DNA of 64,000 bases from Doris montereyensis (taxonomy: Eukaryota > Mollusca > Gastropoda > Nudibranchia > Dorididae), in the NCBI GenBank assembly GCA_037039925.1, contig JAXRKP010000032.1, positions 176,001 through 240,000 on the forward strand. Direction: 5' to 3'. The translations under genes were made by a program, and so were the position numbers. Under the pieces are notes generated by a model, which saw nothing but the letters and a program-made list of their open reading frames with translations, was not told the origin of the DNA and did not search any database. This document shows positions 38,935 through 49,225 of this stretch, piece after piece; positions within the stretch are counted from its first letter, which is position 1, and every line of letters starts with the position of its first letter.

Positions 38935-39200
38935 TAGGGGACTTGATGGTCCAGAGATAAGGTGTCTGCCTCTCAACCAAATGGTCATGGGTATGTGAGT
39001 GAGAAGTTGAAAAAAATATTCTCCTGCTTCTATGAGGAAAAACCCACCGTTGTAGACGGACGATAAAAAGTAGGTCCTGTGTGCAGATCACAACACTGTG
39101 CACACTACTTAAGATCCTGGCAGTCGAGGTAAAATTTAGGGCCCTGCCGAAAACCCCAAACTCACTTTTGTTGTGGATGTGGGTGAAATCAAATCAGATG
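38935..39200 (+). mobile_element. tRNA-derived SINE, type A
   Basis: The head reads GGTCCAGAGATAAGGTGTCT then GCCTCTCAACCAAATGGTCA, with the B box decayed (GGGTATGTGAG). The body has GGACGATAAAAAGTAGGTCC and TGTGCAGATCACAACACTGT. The tail is AAAACCCCAAACTCAC then GTTGTGGATGTGGGTGAAAT followed by CAAATCAGATGACATCAAAT. In MRPL44 intron 9. Confidence 0.7.
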
Positions 39201-39329
39201 ACATCAAATGTATGTGTGTGTGACAAATTGTTGCCATAAAGGTCAAATAGCCATCGTTGTCTTATGAAAATAACCTCATGTATTTACTTTCTTTCTTTCT
39301 TTTCTTTCTTTCTCATCTCCCATTCTAGC

Positions 39330-40790
39330 TTCTGGTCTTTGGGTTTAGATGCCTGAAATGCTCTTTCTCTCCAGGCTGCCTTGTCCTGACATTTTCTGTT
39401 TCCTTCTGTGAAAGTTAAATTTCCTTGCGTTGATGCCTCTTTTATATCTTCTTCTCACTTTCTACGAGGTCTGCCTTTTGGTCTTTTACCTTGGGCTTTA
39501 GCACTGTATACTGATTTAGCTTTTCTATTGTCATGCATTCAGTCTTTTAACATGCCCAAACCATCTCAGTTGATTCATTTCTTTCTTAGTTTTTATGCTA
39601 TCTGCTTTGGTTTGATCTCTTATTGTTGTGTTTCTGATTTTGTCTCTTTTAGTTTTCCCTACTATTCTTCTTAGATATTTCATTTCAGCTGCCTGTACTC
39701 TACTGTATCCTCTACTGTCTAAAGTCCAAGTTTCGCTGCCATAGAGGAGAGTAGGACAATAAACTGTATTGTATTCTGCCATTTTGGCTTTTTGTTGACA
39801 ATTCTTGCTTACCTACAAATGCCTTTCCTAGATGGTTATATATTGCACTTGCCTTTTTGATTCTCTGGCTGATTTCTTCTTCATTTTTGAGGATGCCTTT
39901 GCGACTGAATCCATAAATGTGATAAACAAAAGAGGACTTAGGATACAACCCTGTCTTACTCCTATATCTACATCAAATTCTGCAGATATGTTTCCAGCTA
40001 CTCTCACTGCACATGTTAGTTTATTGTAAAAACTTTTAATGGCTTCTATTCAATTTTGCTCTACATTGTGTTCGTTTAAGGAATGCCATAGTTTGTCTCC
40101 TCACAGTGTCAAATGTCTTTTCTAAGTCAATAAAACACAGTTGCAAGTCAATGTTTCTCTCAAGGAATTTTCTCTATTATTTGTCTAATTGTAAATATGT
40201 GTGGTCTTGTACACTTCTTCCTGATCTAAATCCACTCTGATGCTCTTCAATCTGATCCTCTACTCTTTCCTTAGTCTCATTTCCAAAATCCTGGCATACA
40301 CTTTTACTGGAATGCTAAGTGGTAATATCCTCTATAGTTTGAGCATTCCATAGTTGATCCTTTCTTATTTATTGGTACTACCGTTCTCTTTTTCCAGTCG
40401 TCTGGCACCTGTTTGGACTTCCATGCTTGTTGGCATATTGCATGTAGTAGTTTGTCTGCCTCTCTCCCTTGGTTTTAATCATTACTGGATAAACTAGATG
40501 TGCTCCTGGGGTGTTTCCTGATTTCACTTTTCTTATAGCTGTTTGGAGTTCTTCCATTAAGATATCTACATCTTCAGCTGTCTCCTCTGGACTACTTGTT
40601 ACTCTTACTAATTGATCTTTACTCCTTGTTTCATATGTTCTGGAGGGATTATGTAATTGTTGAAAATACTTTCTCCACGTTTCCATGATTTCGCTGTCTC
40701 CTTTCATTATTTTTCCTGTGGCGTTCTTAATTTCTCGCATTGGGCATGCTTTGGTCTTTCTCATGCTTTTCATTGCTCCACAGAACAGCT
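39330..40790 (-). mobile_element. Non-LTR retrotransposon fragment, RT and C-terminus
   Basis: Antisense in MRPL44 intron 9. On the minus strand it begins with an RT N-terminal frame (40773-40378: YFQQLHNPSRT, AIRKVKSGNTPGA). It continues through a palm segment near 40025-39930 (FDVDIGVRQGCILSP) and ends with the C-terminal region 39782-39390 (LLYGSETWTLDSR, EMKYLRRIVGKTKRDKIRN, LRWFGHVKRLNA, then GRPRRKWEEDI). This order is typical of endonuclease-RT elements of the RTE/CR1-like kind; the exact clade is not decided. The frame is broken in several places. Confidence 0.8.
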
Positions 40791-40799
40791 TTTGATTTC

Positions 40800-41345
40800 C
40801 TTGATAGCTATATCTCTATGCTTAGACATGTCTATTTTGATAACAATTTACTGTTTGGATTCTACATCTCTATACTTAGAAATGTCTATTTTGATAACAA
40901 TTTACTGTTTGGGTTCTATATCTATGCTTAGAATTGTCTATTTTGATAACAATTTACTGTTTGGATTCTACATGTCTATGCTTAGAAATGTCTATTTTGA
41001 CAACAATTTACTGTTTGCATTCTACATGTCTATGCTTAGAAATGTTTATTTTGACAACAATTTACTGTTTCGATTCTACATGTCTATGCTTAGAAATGTC
41101 TATTTTGACAACAATTTTCTGTTTGCATTCTACATGTCTATGCTTAGAAATGTCTATTTTGACAACAATTTACTGTTTCGATTCTACATCTCTATGCTTA
41201 GAAATGTCTATTTTGACAACAATTTTCTGTTTGCATTCTACATGTCTATGCTTAGAAATGTCTATTTTGACAACAATTTACTGTTTGCATTCTACATGTC
41301 TATGCTTAGAAATGTCTATTTTGACAATAATTTTCTGTTTCTTTT
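40800..41345 (+). repeat. 54-bp satellite, about 10 copies, in MRPL44 intron 9
   Basis: Unit about TCTATGCTTAGAAATGTCTA then TTTTGACAACAATTTACTGT then TTGCATTCTACATG. Being a multiple of three, it is open in several frames and gives false proteins of 141 and 262 residues. The first three copies carry GATAAC in place of GACAAC. It directly abuts the retrotransposon fragment. Confidence 0.97.
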
Positions 41346-41490
41346 CTGTGGAGGGTTGACAAGTGCTACTGATAGGTCCTGGGTTCTTTTTGTTTCACCC
41401 TTCCATTTGTCTTTCATCTTGCTGTTTTCTATTAATTCACTCTGAGATCACTGATGATGGTGAATAGGGTAAATTACAATTAAACAAACA
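41346..41490 (+). repeat. Interspersed repeat, unclassified family, copy 7
   Basis: Starts at the end of the 54-bp satellite: GTGGAGGGTTGACAAGTGCT, GATAGGTCCTGGGTTC, CATCTTGCTGTTTTCTATTA, CTGAGATCACTGATGATGGT and AGGGTAAATT. Ends about 90 bases before MRPL44 exon 10. Confidence 0.65.
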
Positions 41491-41582
41491 AAGAGACAAA
41501 TCTCCAGACGAGAAAGAAGCATAATGACGTGTAATATCAGTTTTTCAAGTTCCATTGTTGTTTTCTTTTAATATTTCGACAG

Positions 41583-41797
41583 CTCCTGGGGAAACTGTCA
41601 GTATTGCAGAGGAAATGGCAGCTCGGGAGGCCATCAAGAAATTGATGAAAACAGATGACAACAGACAGCCGCTACCCATGGGGCAGCATGCGGACCAGAT
41701 TCAGTTTGACCACAGCCGAGAGAATGCTAGGGCTGAAGATATCATTAGCCGGTACACTTCAAGTCAAGCAGTCAAAAAACGTGAAACATCATCGTAG
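41583..41797 (+). CDS. MRPL44: MRPL44, last coding exon
   Basis: mL44 is a structural protein of the mitochondrial large ribosomal subunit, with an RNase III-like fold that lacks the catalytic acids and a C-terminal dsRBD. This exon (acceptor TTAATATTTCGACAG) reads SPGETVSIAEEMAAREAIKK then LMKTDDNRQPL. It ends SSQAVKKRETSS and TAG at 41795-41797. The [21 protein letters not shown] helix of human mL44 matches. All ten exons join in frame to 1,017 bases (338 residues), with no frame correction needed. A polyadenylation signal AATAAA lies at 41865-41870, 68 bases after the stop. Confidence 0.95.
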
Positions 41798-41864
41798 CAC
41801 TCATCACACCTCTGTATACTACACGTTTTTGTTGTGAATAAGGAGCTAGAAGTATTAAAATTAT

Positions 41865-41870
41865 AATAAA
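41865..41870 (+). terminator. MRPL44: Polyadenylation signal of MRPL44
   Basis: Canonical AATAAA 68 bases after the MRPL44 stop codon, followed within 30-60 bases by a GT/T-rich stretch (GTGTGTCACG then TTTTGTTTTTTTTGT). The 3' UTR is therefore predicted to be under 100 bases. Confidence 0.7.
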
Positions 41871-41984
41871 AAAATTTGAATGTAACAAGTGTGTCACGCT
41901 ATTTATTTCAGTTTTGTTTTTTTTGTAGTAATTCTTGTGTTTACCAGGCTACCTGTTGATACCGGCCTTCAGCAAGCTGAGAAC

Positions 41985-42690
41985 ATAACGCTAGACACTA
42001 AAGAGCTGAGAACACACAGAACGCTAGACGCTAAAAAGCTGAGAACATAGAGAACGCTAGACCCTAAAAAGCTGAGAACTTTGAGAACGCTAGACGTTAA
42101 AAAGCTGAGAACATAGAGAATGTTAGACGCTAGAAAGCTGAGAACATACAGAATGCTAGACGCTAAAGAGCTGAGAACCTAGAGAATGCTAGACGCTAGA
42201 AAGCTGAGAACATACAGAACGCTAGACGCTAAAATGCTGAGAACATAGAGAATGCTAGACGCTAAAAAACTGAGAACATAGAGAACGCTAGACGCTAAAA
42301 AGCTGAGAACATAGAGAACCTGGAAAATTCTAGATGCTAAAAAGCTGAGAACATAGAGAACCTGGAAAATTCTAGATGCTAAAAAGCTGAGAACATAGAG
42401 AACCTAGAGAATGCTAGACACTAAAAAGCTGAGAGCATAGAGAACCTAGAGAATGCTAGATGCTAAAAAGCTGAGAACATAGAGAACCTAGAGGATACTA
42501 GATGCTAAAAAGCTGAGAACATAGAGAACCTAGAGAATGCTGGACGCTAAAAAGCTGAGAGCATAGAGAACCTAGAGAATGCTGGACGCTAAAAAGCTGA
42601 GAGCATAGAGAACTTAGAAAATGCTAGATGCTAAAAAGCTGAGAACATAGAGAACTTAGAGAATGCTAGAAGCTAAAAAAGAGGGGACAC
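41985..42690 (+). repeat. 33/42-bp satellite downstream of MRPL44
   Basis: Unit about AAGCTGAGAACATAGAGAAC then GCTAGACGCTAAA (33 bases). From about 42310 a 9-base insert AACCTAGAG (or AACCTGGAA) lengthens the unit to 42 bases. About 18-19 units in all. The first units carry CACTAAAGAGC and CGCTAAAAAGC variants. It starts about 110 bases past the MRPL44 polyA signal. Confidence 0.95.
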
Positions 42691-43272
42691 CCAGCAAACA
42701 TTGGTTCTACTCACAACAATCTATACGGCGTGTTTATCACACAAATAATTTTAGCCTGATCTTTCCTTATTTTGTCTCACATTGATGGGCATTTGCACTG
42801 TGCAGTAATGGTAATCAGTGAGTCCACACTCATTGTTGTTGACAAAAGAATGAGTATTTATTTACTGATGCAAACAATATGTACACACTGCACGGTGAGT
42901 AGATGTCAGATCTATCTTCAAGCGCAATAAAGAAAAGGATTAAGGATTAAGTTTTGATACTTCAAAATTCACAATGGACACTGCAAATCCCAAGTGAGAT
43001 TGTACACGTGTTCATTGTTTGTCAACAAGACTGTATGGAATATTGCTAGCATTTGTCTCTAGCTTTTTTAAGCGTTTAACATTCTCTATGTTCTCTGTCG
43101 TAGATTAAACACGATCAAAGACTTGTACGTTTCTAGTTTTTGATTTACCACAGGTTTGAGAGAAATGATGGAATGTTTTCTGAAGATGATACATTCTTGT
43201 TTAATCACCAAAAATATATATGTAAGTAATATATAATTGTCCTAGTGTTTTTGGCTTTGCCCACGTCCACCC
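42691..43272. other. Spacer between satellites, nothing supported
   Basis: Unique-looking AT-rich sequence with no coding frame. It has one trace of the neighbouring satellite in inverted form (AGCTTTTTTAAGCGTTTAAC then ATTCTCTATGTTCTC near 43060-43096), which resembles the reverse complement of the satellite unit. Confidence 0.4.
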
Positions 43273-44455
43273 TTTTGTAAATAAAATATTCTCTACTTGT
43301 TGTAAATAAAATATTATCTACTTGTAATATTATCTACTTGTAATATCTACTTGTAATATTATCTACTTGTAATATTATCTACTTGTAATATTATCTACTT
43401 GTAATATTATCTACTTGTAATATTATCTACTTGTTGTAATATTATCTACTTGTAATATTATCTACTTGTAATATTATCTACTTGTAATATTATCTACTTG
43501 TAATATTATCTACTTGTAATATTCTCTACTTGTAATATTATCTACTTGTAATATTCTCTACTTGTAATATTCTCTACTTGTAATATTATCTACTTGTAAT
43601 ATTATCTACTTGTTGTAATATTCTCTACTTGTTCTAATATTCTCTAATTGTTCTAAAATTCTCTACTTGTTCTAATATTTCTACTTGTTCTAATATTCTC
43701 TACTTGTTCTAATATTCTTGTTCTAATACTCTCTACTTGTTCTAATACTCTCTACTTGTTCTAATATTCACTACTTGTTCTAATATTCTCTACTTGTTCT
43801 AATAATATTCTCTACTTGTTCTACTTGTAATATTCTCTACTTGTTCTAATATTCACTACTTGTTCTAATATTTCTAATATTCTCTACTTGTTCTAATATT
43901 CTCTACTTGTTCTAATACTCTCTACTTGTAATATTCTCTACTTACTTGTTCTAATATTCTCTACTTGTTCTAATATTCTACTTGTTCTAATATTCTTCTA
44001 ATATTCTCTACTTGTTCTAATATTCTCTAATATTCTCTACTTGTTCTAATATTCTCTACTTGTTGTAATATTCTCTACTTGTTCTAATATTCTCTACTTG
44101 TTCTAATATTCTCTACTTGTAATATTCTCTACTTGTTCTAATATTCTCTACTTGTAATATTCTCTACTTCTTCTAATATTCTCTAATTGTTCTAATATAC
44201 TTGTTCTAATATTCTCTACTTGTTCTAATATTCTCTACTTGTTACTTGTTCTAATATTCTCTACTTGTTCTAATACTCTCTACTTGTTCTAATATTCTCT
44301 ACTTGTTCTAATACTCTCTACTTGTTCTAATATTCTCTACTTGTTCTAATATTCTCTACTTGTTCTTATACTCTCTACTTGTTGTAATATTCTCTACTTG
44401 TTCTTATATTCTCTACTTGTTCTAATATTCTCTACTTGTTCTAATAACTTGTTTG
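43273..44455 (+). repeat. 16/19-bp satellite (TCTACTTG-TAATATT)
   Basis: About 1.2 kb. The left part is built of a 16-base unit TCTACTTGTAATATTA; from about 43615 a 19-base unit TCTACTTGTTCTAATATTC takes over. The switch is the insertion of TTC between TACTTG and TAATATT. A founding unit with AAATAAAATATTCTCTACTT sits at the left end (43277-43320). Confidence 0.97.
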
Positions 44456-44823
44456 TTTAGAATTTATGTATGTCGAGTTTTAACGCCTATGGTGTTTACA
44501 CGATCAGACTGACTTCCATTACAGTTACAGTTACAGTACAACGTACAACGGTGTTGGCTTTAGAACCCGCCGCTTGATAACCCAGTCTCTAACAACCCGC
44601 TATTTCTGTGCCACAAAATTTTCTTTATATGAAACTAGACCCTTAAGACCCTGCAAGTTACAGCCCACTTCTCCTTAGAACCCGATCTGATCGTAGGGGG
44701 AGTCATGAAAGCAACAATCCACACTCAAATTAACTTACCGCTAACAATTTGCCGATAACCTGTGATATGTTGCAAATGAATCATGGAAAGGCGGTGGGAA
44801 GTCTATTGCATTGTCCAGACACT

Positions 44824-45295
44824 AGTAGTAGTAGTAGTAGTAGTAGTAGTCGTAGTGGTGGTGGTGGTGGTGGTAGTGATAGTATTAGTAGTAGTAGTAG
44901 TAGTAGCAGCAGCAGTAGTAGTAGTAGTAGCAGTAGGAGTAGCAGTAGTAATAGTAGTAGTAGTAGTAGTAGTAGTAGCAGCAGTAATAGTAGTAGCAGT
45001 AGTAATAGTAGTAGCAGTAGTAGTAGTAGTAGTAGTAGCAGTAATAGTAGTAGCAGTAGTAATAGTAGTAGCAGTACCAGTAATAGTAGCAGTAGTAGTA
45101 GTAGCAGTAGTAGTAGTAGCAGTAATAGTAGTAGCAGTAGTAGTAGTAGTAGTGGTGGTGGTAATAGTAGTAGTAGCAGTAGTAGTAGTGGTAGTAGTAG
45201 TAGGAGTAATAGTAGTAGTAGTAGTGGTAGTAGTAGTAATGTAGCAGTAGTAGTAGGAGTAATAGTAGTAGTGGTCGTGGTAGTAGTAGTGTGTG
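44824..45295. repeat. (AGT)n trinucleotide array
   Basis: About 470 bases of AGT with AGC, AAT and GGT interruptions, open in every frame and giving false polyserine and polyleucine proteins. Sequence on either side shows no gene. Confidence 0.97.
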
Positions 45296-45584
45296 CTATA
45301 AACACGTCACGTGGGGCGCACTGGGTGCCAACTGACCAACACGAGGAAGGCTCACCACCTATCCTGGTTACCTGTGACCATGCCTTGGCGTCTGGTAGTG
45401 GTAGCTGCCGCGTGCCAAGATGGCAAGGCAATTACGCGGCTGGTATTGCAACATAAAAAAACAAAACAACGTGTGACGGGCAGGGTAAGGACATTCCTCT
45501 CATTCTCGTGAGTTTTCTCAGGCTGTCTTGCTTTTGTGGTCAACTTTGCTCTTTTTTGATTGGCTGAAAAATGAATGACCAAAT

Positions 45585-45602
45585 TCACACACACACAGAT
45601 AC

Positions 45603-45662
<60 letters not shown>

Positions 45663-45712
45663 CACACACTCACATACAATACACACACACACACTCACAT
45701 ACAATACAAACA
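45585..45712. repeat. (AC)n and (AT)n microsatellite
   Basis: A short AC run, then about 50 bases of AT repeat at 45606-45656, then further ACAC runs to about 45712. The neighbouring frames are artefacts. Confidence 0.95.
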
Positions 45713-45804
45713 AGAATTACGTATACAGCATCAAGATCAACGCAAGCGCCTGTAGTATGATATTATAAAGATATGACATGTCGACCTTACACATGGGTAT
45801 TGCT

Positions 45805-46010
45805 TTTTCTCTCTCAAGGTCGATTCTTCCTCTTTCCTTTCCCTTGATGATTTATCTTTCAGCTTGCTGTTTCCTCCCACTTCACGCTGAGATCACTGCA
45901 TATGGTGATGGTGAATTAAAGTTTCTTCAAGGGCATTACTGCCCATAGATCTGCAACCAATCCCGGTCTCTATAACGTGAAGCGGAACAGTTGATAATAA
46001 TAATCACCCA
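45805..46010 (+). repeat. Interspersed repeat copy 8 followed by SINE tail
   Basis: 45805-45918 is a copy of the unclassified family (CAGCTTGCTGTTTCCTCCCA then CTGAGATCACTGCATATGGT). It runs into 45920-46010, which matches the plus-strand tail of the type B SINE at 4755-4830 (CAAGGGCATTACTGCCCATA, then ACCAATCCCGGTCTCTATAA, CGTGAAG), so that SINE part is in minus orientation. Confidence 0.6.
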
Positions 46011-46267
46011 ACAACTAAAGAAACAGTCAGCGCTGTTCACACCGCGAGGACATGTTCATACCTGCTCCGTGATATTTATTGGTTTCCTATACTCCTTCTT
46101 TGGATGTTGAAAGTTATTTGTGAAAATAGAAAATATGAATGTGATTCCTCTGTGCGGACATTCTTGGTTTTGTTACTGATGGATTCTGGCTTTCTTCAAA
46201 CAAATACTATCTTTAAAAGACATTTGGTGAGGTTCAATCTCAACGCCATGTTTATGATTCACTTACT

Positions 46268-48740
46268 TTGAAATTAATGAAATCTCTTCGCCCTGGTGTA
46301 CTGAACAATGTTCACTTTCACTTTCACAACAATGTGGTCAATTTGCAACGACACGAACATAAGAAAAATAAAAGAGGAAGAAAAGGTGCGGTAAAAGGTG
46401 ATGTCAAAGCGCGTATGGTCAGGAGACAGAAGCGACCTGTGTTGCCAGAAGTGATCACGGGAAATGCACGGTCACTTAACAACAAACAAGATGAACTTCA
46501 AGCATGTACTCGTTACTTGAGCGAATATAAAAACGCCTCTATTATGTGTTTAAGTGAGTCGTGGTTAAAGGAAGACATGTCGGGCAGTAGTTTTGAGATC
46601 ACCGGCTTTGTGTTGGAAAGAAATGACAGGGGTACCACAAACTTGACAAAAATCCACGGAGGAGGTGTCTGGGCCTATATAAACAAATGATGGTGTCATG
46701 AAAACAACATTCATATTTTGAAAAAACTACTGCACTGTTGATTGTGGGATCCTTAGCCTATCTTTAAGACCGTATTATATGCCAAGAGAATTTAATAAGA
46801 TAATAGTAAATGTAGTATATATCCCATACGACGCTAACACAGCAACAACAACAATGGAAATTACAATTACAGACAGACTTAATGAACAATCAACATCATC
46901 CCCCGATTCTGTGATAGTTACAACTGGGGATTTCAATTAACGGAACCTTGACCCTTCTCTTCCATTCTACCAACATGTGACATGTCCAACACGTCAAGAT
47001 AAAATCATTGACCTATTTTTATTCTAATGTGGCAAATGGATATAAAAGCAAGGCTCTTCCACCACTCGGCGCATCAGAACACAACATGATATTGATACTA
47101 ATGATGCCCAAGTACAAGACCAAACTAATTGAGGAAAAGCCAATTTGTCTGGAATGATGATGCATGTGAAAGGTTGAAAGGTTGTTTTGCTTGTACTGAT
47201 TGGAGTGTGTTTTGTGACTCATGTGAGAGCCTTGAAGAACTAAATGATGTTGTGAGCTCTTATGTTCATTTTTTTTGTCAAGAAATTGTCCTAGAAAAGA
47301 CAACCACAAAATTATTTCCAAATAATAAACCATGGGTGACACTACTGACACGCGAACTCAAACTTTAACTCAATAACAAAACAAAAAAAGCGCATTCATG
47401 AAGAAAACAGTTCAGAAAGAATTAAAAAAGTAAATTAAAAAATGCCAAAAGAAATACAAAAACAACATTGAAGACAAATTTAGATAAAATTACTTGAAAT
47501 GTGTTTGGGATGGAGTGAAAAACACTGTAGGCTATAGGAATAAAAGAAACACTGTATTTTAGAGAGAGGAAAAGAAAAAGAGTATGTTGACGACCTGAAC
47601 ACTTTTTTACGCTAGATTTGACCAACTTGACTTTTCTGATCACATAGATGGTATGAGAAGCAGCCTCAAAGATAATGAAGATACACCAATAACAGTCAAT
47701 GAAAATGAAGTAAATAAACTTTTCAAAAATCTTAAAATAAACAAAGCCTGTGCTGTGGACTGGACAATATAACCTCACGTGTCATGAAATTATGTTCTAG
47801 TGAACTCTCAGGTATATTTTCGTACATATTAATTTATCACTGTCGTTAAATGAAATACCGAATGCTTGGGAAATGTCCCAAATATCTTCTGTCCCAAAAT
47901 GCAGTTATATAAAACAAATGAATAATTTAAGACCAGTAGCATTGACATCTATTTTAATGAAATGTTTTAAGAGAATTGTGTTAAAAACAATTACAATTAC
48001 AAGTGGACCTACTCTCGACTTACACCAATTGACCTATAAATATAAAAGGGATGTAGAAGATGCAATTCTGCTTTTTTAAAAATAACGTGTTCCATCATCT
48101 TGATACTCCAAAAAGCTATGTCAGAACTCTTTTCGTTGATTTTCCAAGTGATTTTAATACAATACAGCCACACATCCTGATTCCTAAATTGTTAAATATG
48201 GGTTTGGGAAAAAAGAGTAACTCTCTGGATTTAGATGACCAAAGACCTCAATTTGTTAGATTAAAATCAGAGAATGGTATTTTAGACTCGTCAGTAATTG
48301 TAACAAACACTGGAGCACCCCAGGGGTTGTCCTTGCACCTATACTCTTTTCTATCTACACTAATGATTGTAAAACAGCGTTTAAAAACATCCCAATAATA
48401 AAATATGCAGATGGTACATCTATCCAAGCTCTTATCAGATCACAAGTAGATCTAATCAATTATGCTCAAGAAATCAAAAGGTTTGTAAAATGGTGTGATG
48501 ACAATTATTTACAATTTAATGTTAACAAAACAAAAGAAATGATTTTTTGATTTTAGGAAGACAAATAACATCCATAATGATATTGTTATAAAAAATGAAA
48601 CAGTTGAGAAAGTTAATGAATATAAATATCTTGGAATAATTTTTGACAAGAAGCTAGAATGGCAAAAAACAATCGAATAAAGTTTTAAAGAACGTGAACA
48701 AAAGAATGTGTTTTATGAGGAAGCTTCATAAGTTTCAAAT
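46268..48740 (+). mobile_element. Non-LTR retrotransposon (family C), EN and RT, degraded
   Basis: Starts with a basic N-terminal part and an endonuclease: VITGNARSLNNKQDELQACT, IMCLSESWLKED, GGGVWAYIN (46268-46690), then VIVTTGDFN and ALPPLGASEHNMI in shifted frames (46800-47110). 47129-47368 has CFACTDWSVFCDSC and KLFPNNKPWVT. RT follows: NNLRPVALTSILMKCF (47873-48079), FVDFPSDFNTIQPHIL, NTGAPQGLSL (48060-48398) and KYADGTSIQALI near 48400, where Gly replaces the second Asp of YADD. NKTKEMI and KYLGIIFDKKLEW follow. At least five frame breaks. The 3' end is lost in a trinucleotide tract at 48752. A second piece lies at 53425-53818. Confidence 0.88.
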
Positions 48741-48750
48741 TCATAACACT

Positions 48751-49110
<360 letters not shown>

Positions 49111-49225
49111 GCCACTAAAAAGAAAAATGATCTAGATAAATTAATTGATGATTATCCACAGAATGAAAGAGATGTTAACTAGTTTCCGGTGTCCTGTAAA
49201 AATTATGTGTATTCGGACAAGGGTT

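Noticed and set aside
40657..41445. 262- and 141-residue frames with RNVYFDNNLLF repeats
   Set aside because: A 54-base satellite divisible by three; no splice or start context, located in an intron.
43273..44455. CRISPR-like array
   Set aside because: Units are contiguous with no unique spacers, in eukaryotic DNA; it is a simple satellite.
44749..45456. Polyserine or polyleucine protein
   Set aside because: Trinucleotide AGT repeat open in several frames.
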